Source: Sialis fuliginosa (Eukaryota; Arthropoda; Insecta; Megaloptera; Sialidae). From it: a DNA stretch of 64,000 nt. How positions within the stretch are numbered: position 1 is the stretch's first letter; each line of letters starts with the position of its first letter. The position numbers were made by a program, and so were the translations under genes. Below, piece after piece: positions 22,871 through 33,750 of this stretch. The stretch is taken from contig OY540820.1 in assembly GCA_961205875.1 (NCBI GenBank), forward strand, positions 3,348,001 to 3,412,000. The letters run 5' to 3'. Under the pieces are notes generated by a model, which did no database searches, was not told the DNA's origin, and saw nothing but the letters and a program-made list of their open reading frames with translations.

Positions 22871-24448
22871 TTAGTCCAGGCTGGCTAGGCTAAAAAGTAC
22901 CTAAAATAGGAATTTTTGCCTACAGTTTTAATACTCACAGGATTTGTTACAAATGTGGTGTAGAATAATATCCTAATTTTGCTCCGATTTTGGTTGTCTT
23001 CGACAGGAGTTAACCATGGTTCAATTGCAAAATTCTTAAGATTTTCTGATTTTTACTAAATAGCGGTCTTAATAAGTAGGTATTATATAAAAAAAGTTTC
23101 AAATAAAAGCTATTCGCTATAAAATTCCCTAGTACCTTTATTTTGAAAAAAATAAAAACATTCATTTGTTTATCCGCTACGCTGATTAAAATGGCTGAAA
23201 ACACACCTTTTTTTTAAGCTGTAATAACTAATAAAGTTTAACGTTTTTTAAGTTGATACCCCTGGAAAATAAACAATCTGTAGTAAAGAACATTCACTGA
23301 AAATTAGGACCTGATATCTTTAATTGTTTTTGTTTTATTAAATTTTTAACAATGGAATAATGCTTGTCTTTGATTAACAATAAAAGATTTTGTAAAACCT
23401 TAATTTTTGTAAAACTGTTTGTATGTGTTCTCAAAGAATATAATCGATTCCCATCATAAAAAAGTAAAATTTTTCAATTCTTTGACAAATGGTAGCATTA
23501 AAATCTTATTGTTGAGTTTTTTTTTATTTTTAAGCCAATTCAATTGTTTTATAGAAACAGAAATATTAAAAAAATAGCCAAGAACCTGCTCTGAATAATT
23601 ATTTATCTATTGGTGAAAACCGCATTAAAATCGGTTTAGTAGTTTTTGAGATAAGCGGCAAAAGATATTGTATAAACAATCAATTTTCCTAAAAATTGTG
23701 TAGTGTGTAATATACATTAAATAACTCAAAAACTACTGAACTGATTTTAATGCGGTTTTCACCAATAGATTATTATTATTCAGAGCAGGTTCTTGGCTAT
23801 TATTTTTTCAATATTTCTGGTTCTATGAAACAATTGAATTGGTTTAAAATTAAAAAAAACTTAACAATAAGATTTTAGTGCTACCATTTGCCAAAGAATT
23901 AAAAATTTTCAATTTTTTATGGTGGGAATCGATTATATAAGTCTTGGATAACACATACAAACAGTTGTACAAAAATAAAGGGTTTACAAAAACTTTTATT
24001 GTTACTCAAAGACAAGCATGATTCCATTATTAACAATTTAATAAAACAAAAACAGTTGATGATATCAGGTTCTAATTTTCAGTGAATGTTCTGTTCTACA
24101 GTATGTTTATTTTCCAGAGGTATCAACTTAAAACCCGTTAAACTTTATTAGTTATTACAGCTTAAAAAAGTGTGTTTTTAGTGTTTTTAATCAGCGTAGC
24201 GGATAAACAAATTAATGTTTTATTTTTTTTCAAAATGGAGGTTGTAGGGAATTTTGTAGCGAATAACTTTTATCTAAAACTTTTTTTTGTATAATACTTA
24301 TTTAGACTACTATTTAGCAAAAATCAGAAAATCTGTCACGGACAACCAAAATCGGAGCAAACTTAGGGTATTATTCTATACCACTTTTGTAACATATCCT
24401 GTAAGTATTAAAACTGTACGCAAAAATAATCTCCACTGCCTGGACTAA
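22871..24448. repeat. 1.58 kb foldback element with long arms
   Basis: ttagtccaggc (22871) and gcctggactaa (to 24448) open arms of about 780 bp running to a short centre near 23650-23700. Arm identity is high but not perfect, with small indels. The flanks allow an AAT repeat but no convincing longer duplication. The minus frame at 23010-23204 lies in the left arm and is incidental. Confidence 0.92.
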
Positions 24449-24449
24449 A

Positions 24450-24850
24450 TTGTACTATGTTGTTTATGAACTTATTGTTAGTCTGTGTGTAGAAACTATG
24501 TAAATTGTTAAAATACATTAACAAGAATAGAAAAGATGGTTTGCTTTTGCTCGCAAGTAAATTATTTATACGAGTAATAGCGGATATATTTATAAGGGAG
24601 GAGCAAGGGGGTGGGGTAAGTGTGACGAGCCATAACATTTTTTTATCGTCGCTAAAAAAAATTCTTATAATTAGATTTCTAAGCGGGGAAGGCCTGCAAT
24701 AGCATGTGGTAGCTATTAATTACAGTTTCTCCATTTTTTAATATATGAATAACTTCTATATTATTAAACTGATGTACTTGGGAAGACAAATTTTATAATA
24801 ATATAAATTATGTATATTTGAGAAAGCAGCTTACCAACGTTCTGAAAAAA
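24450..24850. other. Spacer with two overlapping incidental frames
   Basis: Frames at 24408-24638 (minus) and 24505-24702 (plus) overlap on opposite strands around a gaggagcaagggggtggggt patch. Neither resembles a known protein. Confidence 0.35.
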
Positions 24851-24975
24851 TCCATACTAATATTATAAATACTAAATTAAGTCTATCTGTTTGTTACCTT
24901 TACTTTGTATTCCGAAAAATCGATCAGATAAAAAAATATTAATTTCACGCGGATGAAGTCGCGGGTAACAGCTAT
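24851..24975 (+). mobile_element. Minimal non-autonomous Helitron, about 125 bp
   Basis: It starts A|TCCATACTAATATTATAAAT, the common insect Helitron 5' end, followed by gtctatctgtttgtta. It ends with the cgcggatgaagtcgcg hairpin and aacagctat, where CTAG has become CTAT. The two ends sit almost back to back. Confidence 0.8.
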
Positions 24976-25413
24976 TATGATATATATTTTATTTAGATGT
25001 ATGTTCCTAAGAGAAATAATAATATAAAATTGAATAAGAAAAAATAACCTCATTTAGTGTACGTACATATCCTTTCTTTTTTTAGAAATTCTTAATATGG
25101 TACATATGTCCATAAATCATACATGTGGTTAATTCAGTAGAGTAAAGGAACCTAATATGATCCTTGTAAAATAGACTAAATACTACGCATTTAACTAAAG
25201 TATGAATCAGAACGTACTTATTGTTAGGTCATGTCGACAACACTGTATTGATGGATTTTACAGTTCTAATTGAGCCCTTTTGTGTATTGTATGTATTTTT
25301 ATGTTTTATTATTTTTAAAGTTTTTATTAAAGTGTAGTGATTGGAGTATTTCGTAAGAAAGGTAAGTCTAACAGTACATTATTATAGTGCATGTTATAGA
25401 AAGATGTTAAAAG

Positions 25414-25784
25414 CAGGGCCGTTATTTTTTTCGTCTCGGTTTTCGTTCCGGTTCGAGCAAAAAAATATATTTCGGTTCGGTTCCGGTTTTCGTTACGTAA
25501 AAAATAACGGTTTTCCGGTTTTCGGTTCAGCTCCGAGTGATTAATTAAAAAAAAATTATTTGTATTAAAAAATAATGTTCTACCATAATTTAGAATATTT
25601 TATGGTACTTATATGATAGTCCGAACGACAATTGAAGTGGGAAATAAGATCATGTTAACGTGCATATTTTAATATGTACTGAACCGTAAAAACCGATTTT
25701 TTTTTTCGGATCTGTTCTGGTTTTCGTTCCGGTAAAAAATAATGGTTTTTCCGGTTTTCGGTTCAGTTCCGGTTCGAAGCCCTG
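25414..25784 (+). mobile_element. hAT-type MITE, 371 bp, nested in the pogo-like element
   Basis: Short ends cagggc and gccctg are followed by strings of tcggtt/ttccggtt motifs on both sides. Flanks gttaaaag and gttaaaaa are a 7 of 8 target duplication. The frame at 25341-25544 crosses its left end and is not a gene. Confidence 0.82.
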
Positions 25785-25958
25785 GTTAAAAATATTTATG
25801 ATATTAAAACAATAATATCTTCATAGTTTTTTGTAGATGTCTTCTCTAAAAAAATATTTAAACTTTTTCGGAAGTTCCTAATATGAGACACTTTGAGTGC
25901 CTTAATATGGAGATAGGGTCTTATATTAAGGCAATTATCTTTATATCTCCTATTTTGT

Positions 25959-26110
25959 GGTTGCTACTATTCGAATGACAAGCATGGCGAGCAATGGATC
26001 CAGTGCACCAAGTGTTATCGCTAGGCCCATAAAGATTGCGGATTAGATAAAGCAAATTTCATTTTCCCATCGTACAAAAAACGATGCAATCAAGATAGTA
26101 GTATAGGTCT
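25959..26110 (+). pseudogene. Transposase C-terminal zinc-finger relic (pogo/Tigger-like)
   Basis: One frame reads GEQWIQCTKCYR, a TAG stop at 26022, then AHKDCGLDKANF: a C-x2-C...H-x2-C pattern typical of the C-terminal PHD-like finger of many insect pogo-type transposases. The stop sits where the family usually has W (TGG). Further upstream the frame is broken, and the DDE domain is absent. Family placement rests on the motif and the element ends. Confidence 0.55.
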
Positions 26111-26490
26111 CATATTAGGCAACCTTTTTTTAAAAAAGGGTGATTTTGCCGTTTTTATTTGTTTTTTTTTTAATAATTCGAAATTTTAAGCAAATATGTG
26201 TTCTTTTTGTTAATATCTTTGTTCAATAAATATAAAATCTTAAATTCAGTCATGTTTTATTTACTTTTATTTTATGTTTTCTATTTTTTTTTTCAAAATA
26301 GATTTCATATTAAGCTCCTCTACTCTATACTAATTTTTATTTCATAGTAGTCTAGCACGTGAGAAAAAGGTTTATTACAGATCTTATTGGGCAGTAAAAG
26401 TGTTATTAATAGATTTGACAAAAGTTTTTCAGACATGTACGCGCCACTGGAATTTCACACAAACATACATACACACAGATGCACGTACAT

Positions 26491-26510
26491 ACACACACAC
26501 ACACACACAC
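26491..26510 (+). repeat. Short (CA)n microsatellite
   Basis: About ten CA units within a longer catacatacacaca tract (about 26460-26520). Confidence 0.95.
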
Positions 26511-26910
26511 ATAGACATATACAAACGTTGATGACATACTTTGCTTGCGATGACGTGTGAAACATGATTTTCAGCTCCGGATCTCAGCAACCTTTGTGTA
26601 TTTTATTTTTGAGGATTTATTTTAGCCCCCTGTTTCTGCGATGCGTTTCTCTTTTTGTGGTCTAGTTTCCTCTGCGGATGATGCTTGTGTGATTGAATTT
26701 GGGGTGAAATAAGCATTGGAAATGTATATGATCAAAAAATATCATAGGGTTTTACTTTTTGATGTTTGAATTTTTACTTATTGTTAAAATAAGTTGGTTT
26801 AAGTGACTAAGAAACCACAGTTTCTCCGGTTTTCCAGTAGTTTGAATTTTTAATCAAAATTAATAAATGTCTTGAGTGAACAGTGTTGTGTAATTGTATC
26901 ACATAAGGTA

Positions 26911-27026
26911 AAGGCACCAGTTATGGCCGTTATAAGGGCAAGTTTTCGGTTTTTTGATTAATGGGCTTGTTTTTTGTAATTCTCATGACTCATGTTACTA
27001 ATAAAACAAGTAACTCTTTATTTACC
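26911..27026 (+). mobile_element. GGCACCAGT-family MITE, left-end fragment
   Basis: It starts after ggTA with aaggcaccagttatggcc and runs to aagtaactctttattta, then stops where the tandem duplication begins. Confidence 0.75.
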
Positions 27027-27345
27027 CATAAATGGGGAACAACTATTATTTTTCCAAAAAAGATCAATAATTAAATATCATTTTTATTACATATCTTGTA
27101 TTACTAAATATTTATTTTATGATTTATGGTTAATTAATGTAATCGTTACAATTAAATATATCTAAAATGTTACCCAAAATGGAGAACAACTATTATTTTT
27201 TCACCATAATATTCCAAAATTTAAGATGAATAATTAAATGTTATTTTTATTATATATTTTTATATATCACTAAAACTTTATTTTTTGATGGTTAATTAAT
27301 GTTATCAGTTTAATTAAATATATCTAAAATACCTATAAAGTAAAA
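27023..27345 (+). repeat. Tandem duplication, period about 148-160 bp
   Basis: Two units each contain atgg-gaacaactattatttt, ataattaaat-t-atttttatta, ggttaattaatgt-atc and attaaatatatctaaaat. Divergence is moderate. Confidence 0.85.
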
Positions 27346-27439
27346 AAATTGTTTTTGTGTAATGAAGTTTTTATTTTCATGAAAATAAAATATAAAATTA
27401 TATTAAAGTTTTTTTTTTTACAAAAATACTGTTATTTGA

Positions 27440-27995
27440 GAATCTCTTATGCCCGGTCACACCGCTCAAACTTATTTCTGTTCCTTATCTAAGTGTTCCT
27501 TATTCTTAAGTTGAACCTAAATTTTACATCGATCTCACACATAGTTAGCCAAGTGTCACTTAAATAACAAAATTCTAGGGAATTTTGATTTTTAGTGTAC
27601 GTTGCTATGATGCAAGTTTATAATTGAAATTTCAAAGTATTATAATTTTTGTTCTTTTTTATATTAGTTTAAAAAAATACTACTAACACGTCATATAAAT
27701 ATTCGAGTCTATTTTTCAAACGAGTTATCAAAGCATACACTGGAGGCTTTGTTAAACGAAACAGTTTTAGAAACGTTAATTTTGATTTGAAAATGGTTAT
27801 ATCTATAATAAACTTGGCTTGAAATGCCATAAACTATTATACCTATGATATCTGTATCATTGCCATCAATAATTTTATCAAAAATGTTTACAATATTCAT
27901 TTTTGTGTACAGTTTTCAGGTTAAGTGGAACTAAAGTATCACTTTGACTAGGACTTAAATTTAGGTAATATTTAACGACTTAAGGAACACATTAG
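27440..27995. other. Possible MITE with ccggtcacaccg start; unresolved
   Basis: The left side has tgcccggtcacaccgctcaaa, then cttatctaagtgttccttattcttaag. The right side has gactaggacttaaatttaggtaat and cttaaggaacac, loosely inverted to the left. The terminal ends are not matched. The minus frame at 27709-27900 is not recognised. Confidence 0.3.
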
Positions 27996-28021
27996 TAGAA
28001 TGTAGAAATAAAATTAAAAAT

Positions 28022-28111
28022 TCTGGCGGGGTCCGGACGGAATTTTCTAGTTCCGGCCGGAACCGGAATAAAATCGCAAATTCCGGCCGGAATTACGGTA
28101 CAACTGTATTA
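28022..28111 (+). mobile_element. Fragment of the accggaattcc family
   Basis: ggcggggtccggacgg, a central ccggccggaaccgg and an ending attccggccggaatt-acggtaca relate it to the right end of 15269-15772. There is a single end only. Confidence 0.5.
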
Positions 28112-28119
28112 AATATTGA

Positions 28120-28545
28120 CTATTAATCTACGACACTAATTAGTTTATGTTTGATAATCGTTACTAACACATCAATGTGATAATATCAAAGATAAACATT
28201 ATCGTTAGAAAGGCGTAATAAAAAATTAAATTTCAAAACGGTAGTGCAATTATCAGAGCTGATTAAATACTAATTACAAGAGAGTGAAACAAAGTAATAA
28301 ACATTTCGTATTATGCGCAACAATTAGTTTTATTTATGTGACCATATCACTGAGTATTTGTAATTTTGACTATAGGGAGCTATAGCACAGTATGACCATT
28401 GTATATATTATATATATACAACTTAATTAAATACGTTTGTGTGGTTAAATATAACAAATTGGAATATTTATTGTTATTCAAAAAGTATATGATGTTCGTT
28501 AATAAATAAACATAGGTTTTAACAATATAATTTTAAACAAAGTAA
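28120..28545. other. AT-rich spacer, nothing recognised
   Basis: No element ends or coding signal. Confidence 0.45.
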
Positions 28546-28550
28546 AGATC

Positions 28551-28975
28551 AGCGTCCGTGAGCGGGTCTGGAGGCGATGTCTGAGGGCGGACCTGGAGAT
28601 AACGTCCGAGGGCGGCGGTGCGGGCGTCGGCGTCGTAGGAGACGGCAAGAGCTGACCTGGCGGTGACTTCCGCGAGCGGCGTAGCCTGGTGTCGGAAACC
28701 CACCAGGAAGTTTTATGGATATGACTGTCGATCGAGACCTCCCGAGGGAGTTCTGCTTTTTCTTCGTTTTACGTCCAGTTTTTATATCAATTTCACTGGG
28801 TGACTCAGGAAAGCACGGGGTGCGGGCGGTAGTGTTGCATCAGCCAGAGTGAACGTATTCCCACGTTTTGGCGCAATTTCTGGATATTGTCACCAATGGA
28901 ATTTTGTATCGTTTCTTCGAACTGACAGCCTACAGACCACCAGCACACAGCGACTGACGTCAGAGCGCTATGTGT
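28551..28975. other. Isolated GC-rich island of unknown origin
   Basis: About 425 bp of strikingly GC-rich DNA. It includes direct near-repeats of a gggcggacctggag-type 25 bp unit (28565-28615). On the minus strand, attggtgacaatatcc and gcgccaaaacgtggg resemble LTR-retrotransposon leader/primer-binding phrases; on that reading the LTR would lie at higher coordinates. No frame matches a known protein. A retroelement leader or gag relic is the first guess; a host CpG-rich exon is the alternative. Confidence 0.3.
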
Positions 28976-28979
28976 AGAA

Positions 28980-29455
28980 TTCAGTACCTGCTTAGGGTCG
29001 TGTATACGTAAAAATTGTACACAAAATGCATTTTAAAGATACTTTTACGACTGTGTATTATGAGTGTCGTATCAAACAAGTTAGTTAAGTAGCATAATTT
29101 AAACTCTGTACGAGAACATTGTTAATGGTCACTTAATATATTCAATAAACATATGTATTTTAAACTCGATACTTAACATTTTTTATGATTAAATATGATA
29201 ATAGTCATGATTGGCTGATAACGTGTACCGATGGTTCATAACTATTTTTACTAAAAACATTAGATTCGTATGATAGGTGGTAAGCATGTCAACGATTTAA
29301 ACATTTTGAGGTTGAATAAATGTCTGACAGAATGGGAGTTTGCATATGTGCCAATCATCGCAGGTTTATAGGTATTGGGGGCCTGATACATGGGATTTGA
29401 GGGTTAGGGTCACTTTGGTATATGGATGAAATAGTTATTTTTTTTATTACATTAA
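28980..29455. other. Spacer, nothing recognised
   Basis: Mixed A/T-rich sequence with no duplicated ends or coding signal. Confidence 0.4.
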
Positions 29456-29460
29456 TAGTT

Positions 29461-29765
29461 TTAAATTGCAGTTTTTGTTTTGTTTGTGCCAGGTGATGTT
29501 TTTTCTTGTAGGTTTTGTTTTAGTTTTTTCTGTTTTTGTTGTATAATGGACATTGAATTATCAGGTGCTCTGCAGTAAGGAGTTGTCGCTATCCCTATTT
29601 GGTGTCGAAATTGTGGTGAGTTTGTGTGATTGAAGCGAAGTCTCATTATGGTGGTTATATAATGTCGAGGTTTAAGTTGATCTGTATACCACGTTTTGAT
29701 TGGTACAGTAGGTTGGATTCTGCCGTAGAATTTTCCTTTGATGGCTGACGTAATATTTTAGAAGA
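29461..29765 (-). pseudogene. Non-LTR retrotransposon ORF2 C-terminal relic
   Basis: The minus frame reads through NITSAIKGKFYGRI, WYTDQLKPRHYITTI, MRLRFNHTNSPQFRHQIGI and TPYCRAP. The R-L-R-x-x-H-T...P...H-x-x-x-I-G-I...C arrangement is typical of the region after the RNase H part of jockey/I-type ORF2 proteins, before the final cysteine knuckle. There is a stop just upstream (about 29769). The expected second cysteines and LxH-FF-CP segment are lost, and the tail runs into a K/Q/T-rich A-biased stretch. This is a short dead fragment. Confidence 0.6.
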
Positions 29766-29769
29766 TATT

Positions 29770-30300
29770 TTGTCTAACTACTAAAAAATAACTACAAAAT
29801 ACACGAAAACCTGATGTAATGGACAAAAATAGTAGAAGATGAAGAAGGATGATTAAGCTGACTAATTTTTAATAAATAATATAATAAAATAAATTCTACA
29901 ATGTTTTGGTATATTACATAAATGTAAATAATTCTAATTTCTGAAAAGTACCTATTTTTATGCCAATGAACTATTTAAATAGTAATGAGTGTATTAGTTA
30001 GTAAAAATTAAAAATGTACACTTCAAAGAACATAATTTGATGTTTTTATACAATTTTATTTGTTCCATTTATTCACCCCATATAAAAAACTCCGGCCACG
30101 TTCTCGGTGTGTGTATGTAATAACTAATAGCAAGCAATATGATAGTTTTTATAGAGCAATTAAGGCCGTTGTAACAACGTGACATCAAACGGCCAAAGCG
30201 CGTATAATTACTTTATCATTCGCAGTGAGATCGCATGTTTTACGTTTCAGTACTTTTGTTTCGGACAACAGTACCGTATTAGCTTACAGACATTTATAAA
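29770..30300. other. AT-rich spacer, nothing recognised
   Basis: A moderately GC-richer patch at 30165-30260 holds the start of an incidental frame. No element end precedes 30309. Confidence 0.4.
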
Positions 30301-30308
30301 GAAAGAAC

Positions 30309-30657
30309 CAGTAACGTTGCTAAGGGGGGTGACACCCGGGCCGGAAATCGAAAGTGTCACCCTTCCCCCCCACACCGCCGCCAAAAAAGTCAAAAAGTTT
30401 TACTTTTTACACATGAGGCGGGTGTCCCCCTGTGATTTCTTAACGACAGAAAAAATATCAATTTTTAAAAAATAAATTGAATGGTTATCACACCCCTTAT
30501 AGACTTTCAATGACCAAAAAATATTGTGTTTCCAAATTTTACTCCCTGGAAGCTTAAAATAACCAAAAATAAGGTAAATAAGCTTTATTTTTTAACATAT
30601 TACACGGGTGTCACCCCATTGAGGGTGACACCCCCCGCCCCTTTAGCTACGCCTCTG
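30309..30657 (+). mobile_element. hAT-like MITE with gtgacaccc-rich ends, 349 bp
   Basis: The left end cagtaacgttgctaaggg and the reverse complement of the right end (cagaggcgtagctaaaggg) are a clear terminal inverted repeat, continuing into gggtgacaccc on both sides. An 8 bp duplication is not evident. Frames at 30179-30475 and 30526-30930 overlap it and are not genes. Confidence 0.75.
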
Positions 30658-30659
30658 AC

Positions 30660-31278
30660 TAGACACAAAAAGTTGTTTGGAAAGTTATTCCGATTGAATC
30701 TTTTGTTTTTATCTTATTATGGAGGTTGGCCCGATTATAAAAGTGCAAGGTACTTATTGGTCGGATATTGTTTAAACTACGAAAAGACTTTACAAAAGGC
30801 AAAAAAATGTTTTTTTTTTGAAATCAAACATTATTTTGTATCATCTTTAAATACTGGTATTTTAATCAATTCGAATTTTTTATATAATTTTCAAGATTAC
30901 AAATTGCAACCTCAGTTAATATGGATATGATACGAGAATAAATAACAAAAAAATAAAGAATTAGACCTCAAGAATAATCGGAACCTTAAATACAACGGAT
31001 ATATTAAAAGATTTTATTAATCAAGTAATCTAATATAAAAGATCAAAGCTATTTGTTTTTCTTTCTGATTAAATATACATATACAAACATTTTAAAAATG
31101 TTTCAAATATTTATATCTAATGTAAAATAAAAACATAATGTACAAGTAGGAAAATATGAAACATTTATAAATAACTGTTCTTTTCTGTATTCTCAGCACC
31201 TCCACCAGAAGTGTAAACATACATACCTTGAATGAAAACCGTGGAGCGTTGGTTAGAAGTCAGGTGTAGGCGAATGTA
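30660..31278. other. AT-rich spacer, nothing recognised
   Basis: No terminal repeats or coding signal beyond the tail of an incidental frame. Confidence 0.4.
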
Positions 31279-31350
31279 ATACAGGCTGTTTGATTCGGCG
31301 ATGCGGATATTTTGAAGGAAAGTAGAATGAGTCATTTAGAAGTGATTTAA

Positions 31351-32220
31351 GGGGTTAGGCCACTCTAGGATTTTCAAAAAATCGATTTTTTTTCATTGTT
31401 TTAAATGGTCTCTTAGGACCTCAAAAATGTTATCCGAAAAGATTATGCCCGGGAAATATCTCTAAGTACTTGTTTTTCAATGTATAGTACAAAACCGCCA
31501 GGGTTGTTTTTTTATCGATAATTGTGCTAACTTTTGTTTTGTTTTGTTAGTGTTATTGATTCGTTTTTATAATGAGTGACAAAGTGTATTGTGGTCAAAA
31601 AGGTGCAAAAAAGACACATACATACAGCAAGAGACCGAAAATATCTGGAAGAAGACCGCTGGCATCGTGGATTAAAGCTATTGCAAAATTATTCATGATT
31701 TTCTACTACTCAAAACTGCATTTTTTAAGTTGGCCGGAAACATAACTCAGATAATTTTCAACTGATTTACTTGAAATATTGAATATATCTTGAAAAATAC
31801 ATTATCTATGGAAGTACGTAGGATCTTTATTTTATATTGCATAGTTCATTTGTTATTAACAATTATCTGCTGATTTTTTAGGCAAATTTTTCACTTTCCA
31901 CTTTGGAAGTGCGCCATTTGACCAAAAATTAATATATCGAAAAAAACCTACGTACTATATCAGTTATTAGGTATATAAAAAAAATTGGCTTATTATAATT
32001 AAAAAATTACAGGAGCTGTTTGTCCGGCCGTGGACTCTGAAAAAACGGAGACGTCATCGGAAAAACGATGCACAGCCGCCATTTTGAAATTAATTTTAGT
32101 ATACAGTCACTGATATGTATAATAAATACTCTTTATTGGAATCTCGATTTATTTTGTAGTATTTCTGAAAAAAAATCCTAAAAAAACCTATTTTTTCGGC
32201 TTCTAGAGTGGCCTAACCCC
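31351..32220 (+). mobile_element. piggyBac-type MITE, 870 bp, TTAA target duplication
   Basis: The perfect 18 bp terminal repeat GGGGTTAGGCCACTCTAG is flanked by TTAA at 31347-31350 and 32221-32224. The other arm of the outer foldback has the unoccupied site: agtgatttaagaaaatatac when read in this direction (about 36578-36597). This is direct proof of insertion at TTAA. One small frame is retained inside. Confidence 0.92.
31572..31745 (+). CDS. 57-codon open frame inside the TTAA MITE, unrecognised
   Basis: It starts at an ATG and reads MSDKVYCGQKGAKKTHTYSK then a basic R-P-K-I-S-G-R-R-P segment. The frame ends at TAA 31743-31745. The first 35 residues look more protein-like (mixed codons, basic) than the A/T-driven tail, so they may be the start of a lost element-encoded protein cut by an internal deletion. 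No family recognised. Confidence 0.3.
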   Translation: MSDKVYCGQKGAKKTHTYSKRPKISGRRPLASWIKAIAKLFMIFYYSKLHFLSWPET

Positions 32221-32754
32221 TTAAGCAAATATACAAAGTGCAACAGTATTTTTATATGGGCCATTTTAGTAAATATTTGAAAAAACAGATTTTATACATG
32301 TTTATGGCAAAACTTCAAAAGTTAGAGCTTATATTTTTCAAAAATGATTTTTGTATTACTTAAATGTCTATGCTACACGATCAGATTAAAATAAAATTTA
32401 TGAAAAAAAAAAAATGGCTCAGTTTAACATTTGAAAACTTATAAAACTGATAAAATTATTTCTTTAAAGAATTATTTTATAAAATCTAGAACATTTATAG
32501 ATGTTCAAATGGTTTTAAAAATTGCTCTATTTCATACCCTTTCGAAAAACCTTCTATAATATCTACATGAACTGGATATTTTTGTTAAAAAAAACATACA
32601 TTTATTCCGGAATAAGTAAGAGTTTTCCATTTTTCCAGTGAGTCGATCCTAGTATGCTATTCTTAATAAGTCATTAAATACGTGATGCGATACTTTTCAA
32701 ACATTTTGCTATACTCATTGAACAGTGTAACTTCTATGCAAAGGCTTGAAAAAG

Positions 32755-32860
32755 ATGATTGTGTCAGACGAATGACGATTTTTTGTCGGTTTTTGGTAAA
32801 TGAAAATATCGAAGACGGCAATTTGATGAAGTGGAAGATCATTTAAAGGTAGATCTACCG
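32755..32860 (+). pseudogene. Oppositely oriented scrap of the same Tc1-like sequence
   Basis: The phrases gtcagacgaatg, gattttttgtcggttt and tggtaaatgaa match the minus-strand start of the 33006-33750 remnant. Here they run on the plus strand, so two fragments of related Tc1 sequence face each other about 0.9 kb apart. Confidence 0.55.
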
Positions 32861-33005
32861 GTAACAATGGTAGCTCTTGAAGAATTCTAGGTAATTCTCA
32901 GAATTCAATAGTGCAAACTACTGCGGACCAATCAGTTTATTGCCAATCACACTACCCCAGAGTGTGTTGTGATGGAACAATGTATATTTTTTCAAGTGCG
33001 GATTA

Positions 33006-33750
33006 CAGTCCCTGGCCAAATTATTAGACGCACTATAAGATTTTATGTAAAATGTTAATTATCAGGTGATACTATACAGCTTTATTGTTTTTACTAGATA
33101 CATACATGTGTATTTTTTTATTATCCACTTAATTATCTATTTTTTAACACAAATAAAACATCATTATTATAAAAAAAATATGTATTTATTAACTCTTGAA
33201 AAAAAATTGAAATTAATGTAATTAAATGTTAATATTTTGTTGTGCCACCTTTAGCAACTATGACAGCTTCAATTTTGCGCGGTATGCTATGAATGCAAGA
33301 GTGGATGTTGAATTCACACATGAATGATCTTTTCTAAGAGTTACGTTTTGTTTGTGTTTACATCTTTAGCCACTTCTCTTTTCATCAGCTCCCACACGTT
33401 TTTAATCGGATTCATATCGGGGCTATTACCCGGCCAATCCAACAGAGGGATATTTTGCTCTTCCAAAAAAGCTTTAACACACCGTGCTGTGTAACAGGGA
33501 GCTCCATCTTGCATAAAAATGAATGGTTCCCCATTTGGAAACCATTCTCTGAGCTGCGGAATCAACCGATTTTGTAAGACTAATAATATGGCCAGGGACT
33601 GTATATCTTTTATCATTCCAGTAATGGATGTTATGAAAATTGTTCGTCCTTTCTCTGGAGAATATGAATTCATCGATCTATAAAATACTTCGAGGAAATT
33701 ACTGTCTTCATTTACCATAAACCGACAAAAAATCTCCATTCATCTGACAG
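33006..33750 (-). pseudogene. Tc1-like transposase remnant with 3' terminal repeat
   Basis: On the minus strand, frame 33739-33341 contains FMQDGAPCYTA (second catalytic Asp), then DWPGNSPDMNPIKNVWELMK. The third catalytic residue, normally E in NPIENVW, is K here. After frame changes the usual C-terminus IPRKIEAVIVAKGGTTKY is readable at about 33232-33285. The element end CAGTCCCTGGCCAAATTAT lies at 33006, next to TA (33004-33005). A SDE-type first catalytic motif is visible only in a different frame near 33738-33746. The N-terminal DNA-binding domain is missing, cut at 33750 by the inner foldback. Family lengths are about 340 residues; under half remains, so it is inactive. Confidence 0.9.

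Larger units (their letters stand above)
25135..26330 (+). mobile_element. Degraded pogo-like element
   Basis: The left end cagtagagtaaaggaac and the reverse complement of ttaagctcctctactctata at the right end are alignable inverted repeats that continue through ctaatatga / tcatatta. Inside is a transposase C-terminal zinc-finger relic (25959-26110). A hAT MITE has inserted at 25414. Repeated taatatga-ac motifs also occur inside near 25880 and 26105. Confidence 0.65.

Noticed and set aside
30179-30930. 98- and 134-codon frames in tandem
   Set aside because: They run through the ends and flank of a hAT-like MITE with no protein similarity recognised.
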